DNA of 64,000 nt from Streptomyces violaceoruber (GTDB lineage: Bacteria > Actinomycetota > Actinomycetes > Streptomycetales > Streptomycetaceae): assembly GCF_033406955.1 (NCBI RefSeq), contig NZ_CP137734.1:3410001-3474000 (forward strand). The letters are read 5' to 3'. The notes beneath the pieces were generated by a model, which saw only the letters and a list, made by a program, of their open reading frames with translations, was not told the origin of the DNA and did not search any database. The position numbers and the translations under genes were made by a program. Shown piece after piece: positions 46,266-60,661 of this stretch (its first letter is position 1; each line of letters starts with the position of its first letter).

Positions 46266-47291
46266 CTATCCCACTTTGTCCTGTTCGGCGAGCGTGTCGG
46301 CGGAGCCGGGCGCGGGGCCGGGCACGGGTACGGTCGCCGCCGTGTCGTGGCGGACGAAGTAGGTGGGCCGGTTCTGCACCGCCGTGTATATGCGCCCGAC
46401 ATACTCGCCCAGCAGGCCGACACAGACCAGCTGCACGGCGCCGATGAAGACGATGCCGGTGAACAGCGAGGTCCAGCCGGGCACCGTGCGGCCCAGGGCG
46501 AACGCGGTCAGCGTGTAGACCAGCAGCCCCAGGCAGACCACGAAGGCGCCGGCGCCCAGCCAGGTGGCGATGCGCAGCGGGGCCGCGGAGAAGCCGGTGA
46601 CGCTGTCCACCGCCAGGCGGATCATCCGGCCCAGCGGGTACTTCGTGCGGCCCGCCGTACGCGGCGCGCGCTCGTACGTCACCTGCCCGCTCGGGAAGCC
46701 CAGCCAGGGCACCAGCAGCCGGTACACCCGCTGCTGGTCGGGCAGGGCCTTGAGGGCCTCCACGGCGGCCCGGCTGAGCAGCCGGAAGTCGCCCGCCTGG
46801 GCGGGGACCGACGGGCCCGCCAGGCGCCGCATGAGCCGGTAGTAGACGCCCGCCGTCCACCGCTTGAACCCGGAGTCGCTGCTGCGGTCCGCACGGACCC
46901 CGTACACGATGTCGAGGCCCTCCGCGCGGGCCAGCGCCAGCATGTCGGGGATCTTCTCCGGCGGGTCCTGGAGGTCGGCGTCCAGGCTGACCACGTAGGC
47001 GCCGCGGGCCCGGTCGAGGCCCGCCGTGAGGGCCGCCTGGTGGCCGGAGTTGCGCCGCAGCGCGACGACGCGCAGTTCCGGCCAGCCCAGCCGGAAGGCG
47101 TCCAGCAGCTCCGCCGTGCGGTCGCCGCTGCCGTCGTCGACGGCGACGACCTCGTGGGGGACGCCCAGCTCCGTGAGGACCGGACGGAGCCTGGTGACCA
47201 GCGCGGGCAGGACGTCTTCCTCGTTGAACATCGGAATGACGACCGACAGCACGACCGGTGCGTGCCGCTCCGCGTCCCGTCCCTCGGGCAC
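46266..47291 (-). CDS. Family 2 polyprenyl-phosphate glycosyltransferase
   Basis: The 341-residue protein has an N-terminal GT-A domain: LSVVIPMFNEEDVLPALV, VVAVDDGSGDRTAELL and SLDADLQDPPEKIPDML with DxD-type Asp residues. Two C-terminal membrane spans follow (WLGAGAFVVCLGLLVY, IVFIGAVQLVCVGLLGEYVG). GtrB/ArnC/DPM-like enzymes of this layout charge undecaprenyl phosphate with a sugar. The GTG at 47291 is chosen because GGGAGG precedes it. It is divergent from a membrane mannosyltransferase-like gene, and the two may cooperate. Confidence 0.9.
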   Translation of the reverse strand: MPEGRDAERHAPVVLSVVIPMFNEEDVLPALVTRLRPVLTELGVPHEVVAVDDGSGDRTAELLDAFRLGWPELRVVALRRNSGHQAALTAGLDRARGAYVVSLDADLQDPPEKIPDMLALARAEGLDIVYGVRADRSSDSGFKRWTAGVYYRLMRRLAGPSVPAQAGDFRLLSRAAVEALKALPDQQRVYRLLVPWLGFPSGQVTYERAPRTAGRTKYPLGRMIRLAVDSVTGFSAAPLRIATWLGAGAFVVCLGLLVYTLTAFALGRTVPGWTSLFTGIVFIGAVQLVCVGLLGEYVGRIYTAVQNRPTYFVRHDTAATVPVPGPAPGSADTLAEQDKVG

Positions 47292-47391
47292 CGCGCCTCC
47301 CTCCTCATGACCTTGAGTACAGATGTGCGACTCTTGTGCGATCTTATGGCAGCAATTGACGCTTGAGGGTGGCCCGAGGGGGATGACAGCC

Positions 47392-48687
47392 ATGGACACG
47401 GCTGCCGACGACACGGTGACGGACGGGCCGGACGGCACCGGCGAACGGCCGGCCGGCGGCGAGGGGGCGGCACGCTCCTGGCGGAGCCGGCTCCCCGCCC
47501 TCCCGCCCGGGGCCCGGCCCTACCTCGCCCCGCTGGCGCTCTACGGCGTCACGAAACTCGTCGGCCTCGGGGTCTTCGCCTCCCTCCTCACCCACGCCGG
47601 GGACTTCCGGGGGAAGAACCCGCGCTTCGGCGGCGGCGCCCACTGGTGGGACGTGCTGGCCACCTGGGACGGCTGGTGGTACCTCCAGGTCGCCGAGCAC
47701 GGCTACAGCCCCGCCCTGGTCCGGCTGGATTCCGACGGCCTGTTCACGGTCCAGCAGAACTCGGTCGCGTTCTTCCCGCTCTACCCGGCGCTCATCCGCA
47801 TGGTCTCGGAGTCCACCGGCCTCGGCCTGTACGGCTCCGGCATCCTGGTCTCCGTCGTCTCCTCCTTCGTCGCGGCGGCGGGGATCTACGCCGTGATCTC
47901 GCTGCTCGCGGGAGCGCGGGCGGGCACCGTTGCGGCCGGGCTGTGGGCGGTGGCGCCGGGCGCGGGCGTCGAGTGGGCGGTGTACTCCGAGTCGCTGTTC
48001 GTCGCCATCGCCGCCTGGACCTGCTACGCCGTGATGAAGGGCCGCTGGGTGACGGCGGGCCTGCTGGCCTTCACGGCCGGCCTGAACCGGCCCACGTCCG
48101 CCGTCCTCATAGGCGCGGTGGGTCTGGCCGCCCTGGTCACGCTGGCCCGCCCCGCCTCCCGGCGCGAGCACGGCGTACGCGGCCCCGTGTACGCGATGCT
48201 CGTCGCGCCGCTCGGCCTGCTCTCCTACATCGCCTGGGTCGGCTGGAGCACCGGCGAGGCCACGGCCTACTTCACCCTCCAGCGCGAGGGCTGGGCCCAC
48301 TTCTTCGACTACGGCGCCTACACCTGGGACGTGCTGCGCAACCTCGCGGTGGGCCGGGGCGACTACCCCTTCGCCTTCTCCACCCCGGACCTGCTCTCCC
48401 TCCAGCTGGTCCTGGCGCTGCCCTTCCTCATCGCCCTGATGCTGCGCAGGAGGCCCCCGCTGGTCCTGGTCGCCTACACCCTGGCGACGATCGTCACGGT
48501 CCTGGGCACCCAGCAGATGTTCGGCAACACCATGCGCTACCTGCTGCCCGCCTTCCCCCTCCTCCTGGCCCCGGCCGCGGCCCTGAGCCGCCTGAAGCTG
48601 CCGAGCCTGATCGTCTTCTTCACCACGGCCTCGATCGCCTCCGGCTGGTACGCCCACTACGTCATCTTCGAACTCGGCGTGCCGTAG
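47392..48687 (+). CDS. PIG-V-like membrane mannosyltransferase
   Basis: This 431-residue integral-membrane glycosyltransferase of GT-C type has an N-terminal cytoplasmic stretch, then about ten spans. An acidic loop near the first spans (WWDVLATWDGWWYLQVAEHGYS) matches the catalytic region of PIG-V-like enzymes, and NSVAFFPLYPALIRMV follows. It probably transfers a sugar from a polyprenyl-phosphate donor outside the membrane. The ATG at 47392, nine bases after GAGGGGG, is preferred to one three codons earlier. Confidence 0.88.
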   Translation: MDTAADDTVTDGPDGTGERPAGGEGAARSWRSRLPALPPGARPYLAPLALYGVTKLVGLGVFASLLTHAGDFRGKNPRFGGGAHWWDVLATWDGWWYLQVAEHGYSPALVRLDSDGLFTVQQNSVAFFPLYPALIRMVSESTGLGLYGSGILVSVVSSFVAAAGIYAVISLLAGARAGTVAAGLWAVAPGAGVEWAVYSESLFVAIAAWTCYAVMKGRWVTAGLLAFTAGLNRPTSAVLIGAVGLAALVTLARPASRREHGVRGPVYAMLVAPLGLLSYIAWVGWSTGEATAYFTLQREGWAHFFDYGAYTWDVLRNLAVGRGDYPFAFSTPDLLSLQLVLALPFLIALMLRRRPPLVLVAYTLATIVTVLGTQQMFGNTMRYLLPAFPLLLAPAAALSRLKLPSLIVFFTTASIASGWYAHYVIFELGVP

Positions 48688-48703
48688 GGGAGCCGCGGGG
48701 CGG

Positions 48704-49154
48704 TCAGACCAGCGCCGCCCCGCCGGCACAGCCGAGCACCGCGCCCGTCAGGCTCAGCGCGAGAAGTACGTTGCGGGCGCCCTCCTGCGCGGGCCCCGAG
48801 GCCGGCACCGGACCACCGCGGTCCAGCCGCACCCCCCACAGCAGCAGCGCGGCACCCCACCTGCCGAACAGCCAGCGCCCGTAGAGCGCGCCCGGCAGGC
48901 CGCCGAGCAGCAGTCCTACGACCGCCATGACGATCCGGCTCTCGGAGTCGTCGGCGAAGAACACGGCGGACCACAGGAAGCGGGCCCCGAGGACCGCGCC
49001 CAGAACGAAGGGCACGGCGGCGGCCGGCATGGAGCCTCGGACGCCCTCCCGCCGCGGCGAAGCTGCCTGCCCCGCCCCAGATCAGCAGGTTCAGAAGGAG
49101 CACGGCGACTCCGGAGACGAGCAGGTTGTTCGGCACTGGCTTGTCGTCAGACAC
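48704..49154 (-). pseudogene. Small membrane protein split by a frameshift
   Basis: From GTG 49154 one frame reads SDDKPVPNNLLVSGVAVLLL and NLLIWGGAGSFAA. Near 49040-49060 this frame becomes unrelated Arg-rich sequence. The +1 frame there continues RREGVRGSMPAAAVPFVLG with three more hydrophobic segments to 48704. The two parts together make one plausible protein of about 148 residues with four spans. Either a one-base indel in a GC-rich run or a genuine pseudogene explains it. The family is unknown. An eight-base C-run at 49157-49164 precedes the start. Confidence 0.6.
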
Positions 49155-49206
49155 TTCCCCCCCCAGGTGCTCCGCACCCGAGCAACCGACGGCGGGGGGC
49201 GGCACG

Positions 49207-49245
49207 CCGAAGGGCGGCCACCCGCTCGGGGTGACCGCCCTTCGG
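49207..49245 (-). terminator. rpoBC operon terminator
   Basis: A 17-bp stem with one mismatch (outer arm CCGAAGGGCGG) and a 5-nt loop lies 19 bp after the rpoC stop. Confidence 0.88.
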
Positions 49246-49263
49246 TCGTATCAAGCTGCCCGC

Positions 49264-53163
<3,900 letters not shown>

Positions 53164-53260
53164 TATGCGTCAATCCCTCTCAGGGTTGTAAGTCTGTGGT
53201 CTGAAACGGGGGTCGCGGGATCGGCGGGGCCTGTGGAGGACAGGCCCCGCCTGACTCCCG

Positions 53261-56200
53261 TCAGACCTCTTCGACGCTGCTCGGCTCGCGCCGCGACAGG
53301 TCGATGCCGAGCTCCTCCGCTGCGCGGAAGACGTCCTCGTCGGTGTCACGCATCTCGATGGACATGCCGTCCGAGGACAGCACCTCCACGTTGAGGCACA
53401 GGGACTGCATCTCCTTGATGAGCACCTTGAAGGACTCGGGGATGCCGGGCTCAGGGATGTTCTCGCCCTTGACGATGGCCTCGTAGACCTTCACGCGGCC
53501 GGTCACGTCGTCGGACTTGATGGTCAGCAGCTCCTGGAGGGCGTACGCGGCGCCGTAAGCCTCCAGCGCCCACACCTCCATCTCACCGAAGCGCTGGCCA
53601 CCGAACTGGGCCTTACCACCCAGCGGCTGCTGGGTGATCATCGAGTACGGGCCGGTCGACCGGGCGTGCAGCTTGTCGTCGACCAGGTGGTGGAGCTTGA
53701 GGATGTACATGTAGCCGACCGAGATCGGCTCCGGGAACGGCTCACCGCTGCGGCCGTCGAACAGCCGCGCCTTGCCGGACGGGAGCACCATGCGCTCGCC
53801 GTCGCGGTTCGGGATGGTGTGCTGGAGCAGGCCGGCCAGCTCGTCCTCGCGCGCACCGTCGAAGACCGGGGTGGCGACGTTGGTGCCGGGCTCGACCTTG
53901 TCGGCGCCGATCACCTGGAGGCGCTGCGCCCACTCCTCCGCGAGGCCGGAGACGTCCCAGCCGCGGCTGGCGAGCCAGCCGAGGTGGATCTCCAGGACCT
54001 GTCCCGGGTTCATTCGGGACGGGACACCCAGCGGGTTCAGGATGATGTCGACGGGCGTGCCGTCCTCCAGGAACGGCATGTCCTCGATCGGGTTGATCTT
54101 GGAGATGACGCCCTTGTTGCCGTGGCGGCCGGCGAGCTTGTCACCGTCGGTGATCTTGCGCTTCTGCGCCACGTACACGCGCACCAGCTGGTTCACACCG
54201 GGGGGAAGCTCGTCGCCCTCCTCGCGGTCGAAGACGCGGACGCCGATGACCTTGCCGATCTCGCCGTGCGGGACCTTCAGCGAGGTGTCGCGGACCTCAC
54301 GGGCCTTCTCACCGAAGATCGCGCGGAGCAGGCGCTCCTCCGGCGTCAGCTCGGTCTCGCCCTTGGGCGTGACCTTGCCGACGAGGATGTCGCCGGCGAC
54401 GACCTCGGCACCGATGCGGATGATGCCGCGCTCGTCGAGGTCGGCGAGGACCTCCTCGGAGACGTTCGGGATGTCCCGGGTGATCTCCTCGGGGCCGAGC
54501 TTGGTGTCACGGGCGTCGACCTCGTGCTCCTCGATGTGGATCGAGGAGAGGACGTCGTCCTGCACGAGGCGCTGCGACAGGATGATCGCGTCCTCGTAGT
54601 TGTGACCCTCCCACGGCATGAACGCGACCAGCAGGTTCTTGCCGAGCGCCATCTCGCCGTTCTCGGTGGCCGGACCGTCGGCCAGGACCTGGCCCTCGAT
54701 GATCCGGTCGCCCTCGGCGACGATGACCTTCTGGTTGACCGAGGTGCCCTGGTTGGACCGGGAGAACTTGGCCAGGCGGTACGTGATGTACGTGCCGTCG
54801 TCGTTGGTCGTGGTGATGTAGTCCGCGGAGACCTCCTGGACCACACCCGCCTTCTCGGCCTTGACCACGTCACCGGCGTCGGCGGCGGAGCGGTACTCCA
54901 TGCCGGTGCCGACCAGCGGGGACTCGCTCTTGATGAGCGGCACCGCCTGACGCATCATGTTCGCGCCCATGAGGGCACGGTTGGCGTCGTCGTGCTCGAG
55001 GAACGGGATCATCGCGGTCGCGACCGACACCATCTGGCGCGGCGAGACGTCCATGTAGTCGACGTCGTCACCGGGGACGTAGTCGACCTCGCCGCCACGA
55101 CGGCGGACCAGGACGCGGGCCTCGGCGAACCGCATGTCGTCGCCCAGGGCGGCGTTGGCCTGCGCGATGACGAAGCGGTCCTCCTCGTCGGCGGTCAGGT
55201 AGTCGACGTCGTCGGTGACCTGGCCCTCGACGACCTTGCGGTACGGCGTCTCGATGAAGCCGAAGGGGTTGATGCGGCCGTACGAGGCGAGCGAGCCGAT
55301 CAGACCGATGTTCGGGCCTTCGGGCGTCTCGATCGGGCACATGCGGCCGTAGTGCGACGGGTGCACGTCGCGGACCTCGAAGCCGGCCCGCTCACGGGAG
55401 AGACCACCCGGGCCGAGGGCGTTCAGACGACGCTTGTGCGTCAGCCCCGACAGCGGGTTGTTCTGGTCCATGAACTGGGACAGCTGGCTGGTGCCGAAGA
55501 ACTCCTTGATGGAGGCGACGACCGGCCGGATGTTGATCAGGGTCTGCGGCGTGATCGCCTCGACGTCCTGGGTGGTCATGCGCTCGCGCACGACGCGCTC
55601 CATACGGGCGAGACCCGTACGGACCTGGTTCTGGATCAGCTCGCCGACGTTGCGGATGCGGCGGTTGCCGAAGTGGTCGATGTCGTCGGTCTCGACGACG
55701 ATCTCCCGGCCCGACTCGCCGACCGTCTCGGTCTCACCGGCGTGCAGCTTCACCAGGTACTTGATGGTGGCGATGACGTCGTCGGTGGTGAGCACGCCGG
55801 CGTCCAGCGGCTCGTCCGCGCCGAGCTTCTTGTTCACCTTGTAGCGGCCGACCTTGGCGAGGTCGTAGCGCTTCGGGTTGAAGTAGAGGTTCTCGAGCAG
55901 CGTCTGCGCGGCCTCACGCGTGGGGGGCTCGCCCGGACGCAGCTTGCGGTAGATGTCGAGCAGCGCGTCGTCCTGGCCCTGGGTGTGGTCCTTCTCCAGG
56001 GTGGCGCGCATGGACTCGTACTCGCCGAACTCCTCGAGGATCTGCTCGGTGGTCCAGCCGAGGGCCTTGAGGAGGACGGTCACGGACTGCTTGCGCTTGC
56101 GGTCGATGCGCACACCGACCATGTCGCGCTTGTCGATCTCCATCTCCAGCCAGGCACCCCGGGACGGGATGATCTTGGCGGAGAAGATGTCCTTGTCGGA

Positions 56201-56746
56201 CGTCTTGTCGATGGAGGAGTCGAAGTAGACACCCGGCGAGCGGACCAGCTGCGACACGACGACACGCTCGGTGCCGTTGATGACGAAGGTGCCCTTGTTG
56301 GTCATGAGCGGGAAGTCGCCCATGAAGACCGTCTGGGACTTGATCTCGCCGGTCTCGTTGTTGGTGAACTCGGCGGTGACGAAGAGCGGGGCCGCGTACG
56401 TGAAGTCGCGGTCCTTGCACTCGTCGATGCTGTTCTTGGGAGGCTCGAAGCGGTGGTCGCGGAACGTCAGCGACATCGACCCGGAGAAGTCCTCGATCGG
56501 CGAGATCTCCTCGAAGATCTCTTCCAGACCGGACTTGGTGGGGACGTCCTGACCGGACTCCAGAGCCGACTCGACGCGAGCCTTCCAGGCGTCGTTGCCG
56601 AGGAGCCAGTCGAAGCTCTCGGTTTGCAGCGCCAGGAGGTTCGGAACCTCGAGGGGCTCCTTGATCTTTGCAAAGGAGATGCGCAGCGGGGCGGTGCTGG
56701 CAGCGTTGTTCGTATTCGCGGTCGAGGCATTGCGCGAGGCGGCCAA
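53261..56746 (-). CDS. rpoB: RNA polymerase beta subunit with Asn at the Ser531-equivalent position
   Basis: The 1161-residue subunit has a TTG start at 56744-56746 ([15 protein letters not shown]), giving exactly the length I know for S. coelicolor RpoB. AGGA upstream supports it; a start 20 codons earlier is not needed. The rifampicin region reads [17 protein letters not shown], then [13 protein letters not shown]. Codon 442 (55421-55423) is AAC, Asn, where actinobacterial and E. coli RpoB normally have Ser (E. coli Ser531). His437 and Arg440 equivalents are wild type. The rest, including [12 protein letters not shown], is canonical. Confidence 0.98.
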   Translation of the reverse strand: MAASRNASTANTNNAASTAPLRISFAKIKEPLEVPNLLALQTESFDWLLGNDAWKARVESALESGQDVPTKSGLEEIFEEISPIEDFSGSMSLTFRDHRFEPPKNSIDECKDRDFTYAAPLFVTAEFTNNETGEIKSQTVFMGDFPLMTNKGTFVINGTERVVVSQLVRSPGVYFDSSIDKTSDKDIFSAKIIPSRGAWLEMEIDKRDMVGVRIDRKRKQSVTVLLKALGWTTEQILEEFGEYESMRATLEKDHTQGQDDALLDIYRKLRPGEPPTREAAQTLLENLYFNPKRYDLAKVGRYKVNKKLGADEPLDAGVLTTDDVIATIKYLVKLHAGETETVGESGREIVVETDDIDHFGNRRIRNVGELIQNQVRTGLARMERVVRERMTTQDVEAITPQTLINIRPVVASIKEFFGTSQLSQFMDQNNPLSGLTHKRRLNALGPGGLSRERAGFEVRDVHPSHYGRMCPIETPEGPNIGLIGSLASYGRINPFGFIETPYRKVVEGQVTDDVDYLTADEEDRFVIAQANAALGDDMRFAEARVLVRRRGGEVDYVPGDDVDYMDVSPRQMVSVATAMIPFLEHDDANRALMGANMMRQAVPLIKSESPLVGTGMEYRSAADAGDVVKAEKAGVVQEVSADYITTTNDDGTYITYRLAKFSRSNQGTSVNQKVIVAEGDRIIEGQVLADGPATENGEMALGKNLLVAFMPWEGHNYEDAIILSQRLVQDDVLSSIHIEEHEVDARDTKLGPEEITRDIPNVSEEVLADLDERGIIRIGAEVVAGDILVGKVTPKGETELTPEERLLRAIFGEKAREVRDTSLKVPHGEIGKVIGVRVFDREEGDELPPGVNQLVRVYVAQKRKITDGDKLAGRHGNKGVISKINPIEDMPFLEDGTPVDIILNPLGVPSRMNPGQVLEIHLGWLASRGWDVSGLAEEWAQRLQVIGADKVEPGTNVATPVFDGAREDELAGLLQHTIPNRDGERMVLPSGKARLFDGRSGEPFPEPISVGYMYILKLHHLVDDKLHARSTGPYSMITQQPLGGKAQFGGQRFGEMEVWALEAYGAAYALQELLTIKSDDVTGRVKVYEAIVKGENIPEPGIPESFKVLIKEMQSLCLNVEVLSSDGMSIEMRDTDEDVFRAAEELGIDLSRREPSSVEEV

Positions 56747-56929
56747 GAGGGGGTCCTTCCGAGGGCTCGGACTCACTACGCGCGTACCGGCCCCTCTTCC
56801 GTGCACGGAGACAGGGGGTGCCTGATGTGGCTAAAGAGCCAGGTCAGACATGCTCTGGTCGTCAGTGCTCGGGCGAGGGTAGACCCCTGGTGACGGGCAG
56901 GGGGCAGCTAACAGGCAGCGCAAAGGGTC

Positions 56930-56958
56930 AGTGTAGCCACTTGGCACACTGATGTCCA
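56930..56958 (-). promoter_or_regulatory. rpoB promoter
   Basis: On the minus strand TGGACA (56953-56958) and TACACT (56930-56935) are separated by 17 bp, a near-consensus principal-sigma promoter with a predicted start near 56923. Confidence 0.7.
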
Positions 56959-57250
56959 GTGCGGTTCTCGGGGACCGTGTTCGCTCCTCGTTGTTCTCAC
57001 CACCTGTGCGGCAAGGCCTCGCCCTCAACGCACCCAGATACTGCCCTCTTCGCCGTCGATCCATGCCTCGGATTCGGATCCTTGTGACGACGCCCTGAGA
57101 ATTGCGCGCTGCGTGCGGTTCGTCAAGGCCCCCCTTGCCCAAACCGGTTGTCGCCAGGGGGCTCTCAGGGCCCCGGCGACGGCACGACGAAGATCACCCT
57201 ACTCTTCACCGCCACTCGTGCAAGGCGACCGCCGCCGGACCCCGGATACG

Positions 57251-57288
57251 CCGAAGAGCGACCACCCGGATGGATGATCGCTCTTCGG
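57251..57288 (-). terminator. Hairpin after rplL, probably a partial terminator
   Basis: CCGAAGAGCGA pairs with TCGCTCTTCGG (11 bp), plus a few inner pairs past a mismatch, 48 bp after the rplL stop. No long T-run follows, which fits attenuation between rplJL and rpoBC rather than a full stop. Confidence 0.65.
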
Positions 57289-57335
57289 TGCTACGGCGTT
57301 ACAGACCCTGCCGGATCCGTGGTGCCGGTGCGGTC

Positions 57336-57719
57336 TTACTTGACCTCGACGGAGGCGCCGGCGCCCTTGAGGGACTCGGCGGCCTTCTCGGCGGCGTCCT
57401 TGGCGACCTTCTCGAGGACGGGCTTCGGGGCGCCGTCCACGAGGTCCTTGGCCTCCTTGAGACCCAGGGAGGTCAGCTCGCGCACGACCTTGATGACCTG
57501 GATCTTCTTGTCGCCGGCACCCGTGAGGATGACGTCGAACTCGTCCTGCTCGGCAGCGGCCTCGACCGGGGCGCCCGGGGCGGCGGGGCCGGCCACGGCG
57601 ACCGCGGCGGCGGCGGTGACGTCGAACTTCTCCTCGAAGGCCTTCACGAACTCGGAGAGCTCGATGAGGGTCATCTCCTCGAACTGGGCGAGCAGGTCGT
57701 CCTGGCTGAGCTTCGCCAT
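57336..57719 (-). CDS. rplL: 50S ribosomal protein L7/L12
   Basis: The 127-residue acidic stalk protein has an N-terminal dimerisation helix ([20 protein letters not shown]), an Ala/Gly/Pro hinge near residues 40-55 and the C-terminal factor-binding domain ([20 protein letters not shown]). It recruits GTPase translation factors. It lies 117 bp downstream of rplJ. Confidence 0.98.
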   Translation of the reverse strand: MAKLSQDDLLAQFEEMTLIELSEFVKAFEEKFDVTAAAAVAVAGPAAPGAPVEAAAEQDEFDVILTGAGDKKIQVIKVVRELTSLGLKEAKDLVDGAPKPVLEKVAKDAAEKAAESLKGAGASVEVK

Positions 57720-57836
57720 GATGGCGGTCCTTCCACTAATTCGGCAGGTGCCGGATGTACGGGGTGTGGCGGGCGTACGTCGGCCCGCTGCGATCCGCGC
57801 CGCGCTCAGGCGGCCCGGACCAGAAAGCGAGCCGAG

Positions 57837-58367
57837 TTACTCGGCACCGCCCTGCTCGTCCTGCTTGGCACGGAGCGCGTCCACGGTGCGGACGAGCTTC
57901 GAGGGAAGCGCCTGGAAGAGCTGAGCAGTCTGGGACTGCTTGCCCTTGAAGGCACCCGCCAGCTTGGAGAGCAGAACCTCGCGGGACTCGAGGTCCGCAA
58001 GCTTCTTGATCTCGTCGGCGGACATCGCCTTGCCGTCAAGGACACCGCCCTTGATGACGAGATTCGGATTGTCCTTGGCGAAGTCGCGCAGACCCTTCGC
58101 CGACTCCACCGGGTCACCGGTGACGAAGGCGACGGCCGTCGGACCAGCGAAGAGCTGGTCGTCGAGCGTGATCCCGGCCTCGTTGGCCGCAATCTTGGTC
58201 AGCGTGTTCTTCACCACGGCGTACTGGGCGTTCTCACCGAGCGACCGGCGCAGCGTCTTGAGCTGCGCCACGGTGAGACCGCGGTACTCGGTCAGCACGG
58301 CGGCGTTGGAGCTGCGGAACTTGTCCGTCAGCTCGGCAACCGCGGCAGCCTTTTCGGGCGTCGCCAT
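57837..58367 (-). CDS. rplJ: 50S ribosomal protein L10
   Basis: The 176-residue stalk base starts [17 protein letters not shown] at the ATG 58365-58367. The longer frame to 58484 lies in the leader. The motif [16 protein letters not shown] is the RNA-binding part, and the C-terminal helix binds L7/L12 dimers. The L10-L12 complex regulates this operon at the leader in many bacteria. Confidence 0.97.
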   Translation of the reverse strand: MATPEKAAAVAELTDKFRSSNAAVLTEYRGLTVAQLKTLRRSLGENAQYAVVKNTLTKIAANEAGITLDDQLFAGPTAVAFVTGDPVESAKGLRDFAKDNPNLVIKGGVLDGKAMSADEIKKLADLESREVLLSKLAGAFKGKQSQTAQLFQALPSKLVRTVDALRAKQDEQGGAE

Positions 58368-58612
58368 AGAGCCTCGGCCTCCTTCCGGGTGATTCGGACC
58401 GCGCGGACCCGAAGGAGGACTGGGGAAAACGAAACGCCCCGGCGCAGGCGCACGGGGCGTGGCTCGACCGATCGTCATCCGCACGGGGCGGGGACTTCCG
58501 GGAGCTCATCCACAGTCACCTGCGCGGGTCGTCCGCAGTTCAGCGGATCCTTCGGCCACCGTGTCCTCTTTCGAACACACGGCAACGACCAGCGGTCTTT
58601 GGCTTCTGTGGA
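58368..58612 (-). promoter_or_regulatory. rplJ leader (L10-leader-like)
   Basis: About 245 nt of leader precede rplJ with several stems, the clearest being ACGCCCCG/CGGGGCGT at 58434-58460 with an 11-nt loop. By position it is the expected L10(L12)4 feedback site. I could not verify the L10-leader kink-turn consensus by eye. Confidence 0.45.
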
Positions 58613-58642
58613 AGCGTACGTGAACGGGGCAGTGTCAAGCAA
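58613..58642 (-). promoter_or_regulatory. Candidate rplJ promoter
   Basis: On the minus strand TACGCT (58613-58618) lies 18 bp after TTGCTT (58637-58642). A perfect TTGACA at 58633-58638 overlaps the latter but is only 14 bp from TACGCT. Confidence 0.45.
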
Positions 58643-58685
58643 ATCCGCCCCCGCGGCGACCGGAGCGGGCCGGGCGCGCGGCGCC

Positions 58686-59534
58686 TCAGCCCTGCTGGCT
58701 CTCCTTCATCATCTCGGCCAGGTCGGCGACCTCCCCGGCCGGAGGGGCGGTGACCTTCACGGGCTCGTTGATGCCGAGGAAGGTGATGGTCATGTCCAGC
58801 GGGCCCTTCTTGGCGTCGCCGCGCATGCGGAACTGCTTGGTCTGGTCGTCGCCGTCGACCCACATGTCCATCGTGAGCTTGTCGACGCCCATCTTCTCGT
58901 ACTGCTCGAGGCTCTTCTGCCGCTTGTCCCGGGTGGCCTTGTCCTCGTCCGCGAGGGACTTCTCCAGGTCGGCGAGGGTGACCGTGCCCTTGTAGTGGGT
59001 GGTCTTCACGCCCTCGACGGTCTCGGTGCCGACCTTCTCGACGTCCTTGGCCCCGGTGAGGAAGGTGGACTCGGTCGCCGGGTTCTTGTCGGCCTGGGAG
59101 GCGCCGCCCAGCTGGTTCAGCTCGTCGCCGGCGCCCATCGCGGCCAGGTCGAACTTGATCCAGCTCTTGCCGTCCATCTCCTTGGCCGCCTCGGGGCCGC
59201 CCCCGATGTACATGGCCTTGTCGACGAGCCGGATCTCCGCGGTCCCCTCGGCCCCCTGGTCGAGCGCCGTCATCTTCATGCTCATCGCGAGCGTCGGCTT
59301 GATCTGCATCTCGGCCTCGGCCTTGACCCGGCCCTCCTCGGGGACCTTGCCGGTCATGCGGTAGTGGAGGGAGTTGATCTCCTCCGTGTTCTTCGCCGCC
59401 TTGGCGACGGCGGCCGCGGGCGTCATCTCCGGGGACTCGGAGGCCTTGTCCTCCTTGGCGCAGCCCACCGCCCCGGCGGCGAGCAGCAGCGCGGCGAGTC
59501 CGGCGCCCACGGGCACACGTACGGAAGTCTTCAT
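58686..59534 (-). CDS. Lipoprotein, LppX/LprG-like
   Basis: The 282-residue protein has a lipoprotein signal ([13 protein letters not shown], lipidated Cys near 25). The mature part resembles LppX/LprAFG beta-sheet lipoproteins: [60 protein letters not shown]. Such folds bind lipids or act in envelope homeostasis. The ATG at 59532-59534 is chosen. It is one of a pair of similar lipoprotein genes between rplA and rplJ, conserved in Streptomyces. Confidence 0.88.
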
Positions 59535-59682
59535 CGATATCCCCCCACGGGATTCAAGGTGCGCACAGGAGCATGAGGGGCACAGGAGTCGCACCGCCGC
59601 TCCACAGCATTCGTTTGTGACAAGGACGCGAGCGTAGCCGAAACGGTTCGAACGATCTTGTGGTTTCTCCGCCGCCCGGGCT

Positions 59683-60540
59683 TCAGCTTCCCTGTGACGC
59701 CAGCAGTTCCTTGAAGTCCGCCGTGTCCGCGGCCGGCGGACGTTCGGCCAGGACCCTGACGCCGTAGTCGCTGTAGTACGCGGTCTGGGTCAGCTCCCCG
59801 GTCTCCGTGCGGCCCCGCTCGACCTTCTTGACCAGCAGGTCCCGGTCGTCGACCCAGATGTCGACGCTCTGGGCGGTGGCCCCGCCCATCGTGCCGGACC
59901 AGTGCGTGGTGCGCCGGCCGCGCGTCGTCTCCTCGCCCACCCTGCGCACGTCCTGCGCCGACAGCAGCAGCTTCACGGCCTGGTTGGGCGTGGTGTTGCG
60001 CATCTGGTCGGCGAATCCGGCGCCCGCGCCGCCGCCGAGGTCCTCCAGGTCCTCGTACACGTACTTGATCCAGTGCCGGCCGCCCACCCGCTCGGCGAAC
60101 TCGTCGCCCATCCTGGCGTAGTAGGCGTCGGGCAGGTACCGGGCCTCCATCGCGGTGGTGCCGAGGCGGCGCATGGTCTCGGCGGTCGTGCCGCCCGTGT
60201 AGGTGATCGTCAGGGTGCCGGTGAGGCCGTCGTCCCAGCCGAGGGCGCCCGCGGCCTCCAGGGACAGCTCGCGGCCCATCACGGTCGTGGACTCCACCCG
60301 CGCCGAACCCGCCCGCCCGGTGGCCCGCTCGACCTTCCGCAGGGCATCGGCCGAGGGCCCGGTGAGGGCCGGGGCGCGGGAGGACGCCGGAGCCGAGGCG
60401 GACGGGCGGGCCGAGCCGGTGGGGCCGGTGGAATGGCCGGCGTCGTCGGATCCCCCGGGGCCGGTGCACGCGGTGACGCACGCCAGCGCGGCCGACACCG
60501 CGACCGAGACGACCGTACGGCGTGCCGTCGTGCCCGTCAT
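59683..60540 (-). CDS. Lipoprotein, paralogue of the downstream gene
   Basis: The 285-residue protein has a lipobox in [10 protein letters not shown] (Cys near 25) and a disordered Ser/Pro/Ala-rich linker (about 28-62). Its beta-rich domain shares the layout of its neighbour: [59 protein letters not shown]. It is 148 bp upstream of the other lipoprotein gene. The function is unknown; anchoring to the outer face of the membrane is likely. Confidence 0.86.
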
Positions 60541-60620
60541 CCGCCCACCCCTTGCGCCCCGTACGGCCCCTGCGCCCCATGCGCGGACCCGTTGCCCGCA
60601 CGCTAACCCAGGGCGCCGGA

Positions 60621-60661
60621 AAAGGGGACGGGCCAAAAGGGACGGCCAAAGGGGACGGGCC
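60621..60661. repeat. Three short tandem repeats at the rplA terminator
   Basis: AAAGGGGACGGGCC (60621-60634), AAAAGGGACGGCC (60635-60647) and AAAGGGGACGGGCC (60648-60661) follow one another. The last overlaps the arm of the terminator, so the minus-strand transcript has three C/T-rich tails after the hairpin. Confidence 0.75.

Larger units (their letters stand above)
56747..57335 (-). promoter_or_regulatory. rplL-rpoB spacer with rpoB promoter and leader
   Basis: This 589-bp stretch has no gene I can support. It contains a hairpin after rplL (57251-57288), the rpoB promoter (56930-56958) and a leader of about 177 nt. It ends in the rpoB ribosome-binding site AAGGA. rpoBC can therefore be transcribed independently of rplJL. 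Confidence 0.7.

Noticed and set aside
53666..56893. A 1075-codon plus-strand open frame opposite rpoB
   Set aside because: Same explanation: the antisense frame of a GC-rich conserved gene, with no recognisable protein.
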